From: Aphrocallistes beatrix
Lineage: Eukaryota; Porifera; Hexactinellida; Sceptrulophora; Aphrocallistidae
Assembly (NCBI GenBank): GCA_963281255.1
Contig: OY725498.1
Coordinates: forward strand, 3,968,001 to 4,032,000
Direction of reading: 5' to 3'
Length of the DNA: 64,000 bases
The notes under the pieces are model-generated. The model was given only the letters and a program-made list of their open reading frames with translations, searched no databases and had not been told where the DNA came from. Positions 62,089 through 64,000 of this stretch are shown in pieces (positions within the stretch are counted from its first letter, which is position 1; each line of letters starts with the position of its first letter). The translations under genes were made by a program, and so were the position numbers.

Positions 62089-63349
62089 TAAATAATGTAT
62101 GAAGCTAATGGAAAATGTATAATACGAACAAACACAATAATTATTCACAATCAAAGTTCATAAATATGGTGGATACGTGCCTATAAATATCTAGATCATA
62201 GACATAGCTAGCATCAGGCAGGATTAGGGTTGTGCGGGATCACTTCATATTTCCACGCGGGGCTCCTTTGCCCCAAATGCGGACAATCAAAATTGGAATC
62301 GTTAGGCGTACGGACCACTAAACTTGAGTGGGAAGTAGTGCACGTGGAAAATTGTGCATCACTCAGAAAGAAGATATTTATGATTAAACGTCCTTCTTTT
62401 TCTCCCTCACGGTATTACAAAAAACTTGTGTTTTTTTATGACAAAGAAATATTTTTTAAGAGTTTGATCTGAAATTCAATGAACTTCTTTTCTTGTGTAA
62501 AACACATGCCTGTGAACATGCACAGTCTGTCCTATAATTTACTATGTACAAGTATATTCTTGGTTATTTTGAGCGTTTTATATATTAGCATTAGGTACTC
62601 TAGTTATATTATTGACACCAGACATGGTACGATTACGAAAAATCGCAATTTGCTTTTTCCCTTTTCAAGGTATATAATATGACGTCATGATGACTAGACA
62701 GTTTTTACAATTTTCTTCATTTATATTATATTTATTCCAGATTTCAGAGCACTTATTATAATGTCTCAGGAGTCGAAGAGAAGCCAAACAACTTCAAGAT
62801 GGTAAATAACATTGTTGGAATGAAATCAGTAATATTGTTGAGGTTATTGCATCCACTTTTTTCAATACAATTTCTAGACCAAAGTCCGAATCGTCCCTTA
62901 TTCATAAGCTTGGCGCCGGTAGAACTGGAAAACCACCACCTCGAATTAAAAAATATGTTTGCTCGAGTCGTCAACTTAAATCTGCAATTTAACTGTTAAT
63001 TATCTTAAAAGAACTGATACCGTTCGTCATTGTTTGCACAAACTTGATTGCTCTAAGCCTTACTCGAAACCTATTCCACTAAAATTTAAAAAAATATTTT
63101 TCTTGGGGGAGAATAACATCGAAAAATCAATGCTAGGATCCTATCTTTGTAGATGAAGCATTCGTAAGGTGTAATCGAATGTGGACTAAAAGAGGCAATT
63201 TGACAATTTTTCACACCGTTTCTATACAATACTATGTACAGCTTCACTCTCACAATAGAAATCATTATACGACACTATTGTAGGCTGTCATTGCTATCAA
63301 TACTTCAAAGCAATAACTTATATAAATGTCTCAATTATATATTATAGTG
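62089..63349. other. Intergenic region after NHL copy G's 5' end
   Basis: No convincing gene. One plus-strand frame (62230-62472) contains 'GLLCPKCGQSKLESLG', a zinc-ribbon-like CxxC, but only one pair. Another plus frame near 62900 reads 'LGAGRTGKPPPRIKKY' but no clean splice model joins it to an ATG. Both may be remnants of genes. Confidence 0.3.
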
Positions 63350-63485
63350 CAGCGCTGTCCAACAGGCGGCCCGCGTTGCCTGCTTCAATCTCTCCAAAAT
63401 GCCGAGTGCACGCCCCTGTATTGCGGCCCGCCACTAAATGGTATGAAGCAGTTGCGCCCGAAGTAAATATAGTTGGACAGCCCTG
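63350..63485. mobile_element. hAT-like MITE, 136 bp, with 8-bp target duplication
   Basis: Ends 'cagcgctgtccaac' and the inverse of 'gttggacagccctg', flanked by exact TTATAGTG at 63342-63349 and 63486-63493. Contains 'gcggcccgc' twice. Clear hAT-type insertion. Confidence 0.92.
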
Positions 63486-63610
63486 TTATAGTGTATGGCA
63501 GCAAAAAAGGTTATTTGTATATTTTCAACAACCCTTTATATACATATTTTCACACGATTTGACGAATTTTGAAAATTATGCTAGAGACTAGCTTCCAACG
63601 GTTGACATGG

Positions 63611-63776
63611 GGCTACATATGTAGCTACACGTGTAGTTACATATGTAGCTACACATGTAGTTACACATGTAGCTACACGTGTAACTACACATGTAGCTAC
63701 ATATGTAGCTACACATGTAACTACACATGTAACTACATATTTCGCTACACGTGTAGCTACATATTTCGCTACACGA
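63611..63776. repeat. 12-bp palindromic tandem repeat
   Basis: About fourteen units of the consensus 'gtagctacacat', built of the palindromes GTAGCTAC and ACATGT/ACGTGT. Some units have 'gtaact' or 'tttcgct' variants. Because each unit is nearly self-complementary, both strands read as the same repetitive frame (CSYTCSY...), which is not a real protein. Confidence 0.92.
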
Positions 63777-64000
63777 CTCGGTCAGTCGAAAGTACAACCA
63801 AGTAATATGTACACGGTTCAAATCTGTACTGATCTCAAAATATGGCATACAAATTTCCATTCGCAAATAATCAATGCTAAAAATCTTCGAATATGAGATA
63901 AGTATAGAGTATAGACACATACTGATGATTGAAGTGTTCACTTAGAGAATATACAAAATACATATACAGTAGTATAATGAATAGTTTTGAAAAATTAAGA

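Noticed and set aside
62799-62999. Two-exon gene formed by the ATG near 62761 and the 'LGAGRTGKPPPRIKK' segment
   Set aside because: The obvious donor and acceptor join to a stop codon (TG+A), and no alternative sites give an open frame of convincing length.
63611-63776. CRISPR-like array
   Set aside because: Units are contiguous 12-mers without spacers, and the genome is eukaryotic.
63569-63941. Cys/Ser/Tyr-repeat proteins on both strands
   Set aside because: Produced by the self-complementary 12-bp satellite; identical repeats on both strands indicate non-coding DNA.

Overview
The window is nuclear DNA of an invertebrate animal. The coding content is metazoan: a lysyl-oxidase-like protein with four SRCR domains, an RBFOX splicing factor, a heparan sulfate 3-O-sulfotransferase, a FERM-PTP of the Pez type, FAIM, RPAP1, SNIP1, NAA20, mitochondrial WARS and an Ig/FN3 surface protein. 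The DNA is AT-rich, full of short non-autonomous DNA transposons, and many long genes are uninterrupted (RPAP1 has 1261 codons without an intron), although GT-AG introns exist. An early-branching animal such as a sponge would fit, but the sequence alone does not fix the clade.

Layout. 1-2.3 kb: the 5' part of an intronless Ig/FN3 receptor-like gene on the minus strand, running off the left edge. 4.5-34 kb: accessory region with six of the seven coiled-coil/NHL-repeat genes or gene remnants, all on the minus strand, mixed with three large fold-back repeats, a Tc1-type transposon remnant inside long inverted repeats and many MITEs. Inside it lie a 203-residue unknown protein (16.6-17.3 kb), a Pez-like FERM-PTP whose PTP domain lacks the catalytic Arg and the WPD Asp (18.4-21.2 kb), and an unusual membrane protein with four 57-residue hydrophobic repeats and two RING fingers (27.1-28.4 kb). 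35.5-36.6 kb: SNIP1. 37.5-50.7 kb: a LOXL2/3/4-like gene of eight exons on the minus strand; its fifth intron (about 8.1 kb) contains three complete genes, FAIM and RPAP1 on the opposite strand and HS3ST on the same strand. 51.2-53.3 kb: NAA20 and WARS2. 53.3-58.3 kb: a gene-poor stretch next to RBFOX (58.3-59.2 kb). 60.8-62.1 kb: the seventh NHL gene. 62.1-64 kb: MITEs and a 12-bp palindromic satellite.

The NHL genes form two families. One (8.4, 13.7 and 60.8 kb) starts directly with a coiled coil and has no signal peptide. The other (24.5, 29.6 and 32.6 kb) has a 41-nt first exon coding a hydrophobic signal sequence, so these products are probably secreted or membrane-anchored. The three copies of this second family show graded decay: intact, one nonsense codon, and multiply broken. 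A seventh NHL gene (4.6 kb) has lost or never had the coiled coil. The mobile-element layer is well resolved: several MITEs carry exact target-site duplications of 8 bp (hAT-like), 9 bp (Mutator-like), 6 bp or TA (Tigger/pogo-like).

All splice models were derived by eye from GT-AG sites, codon phase and protein-family similarity. No transcript or database evidence was available.
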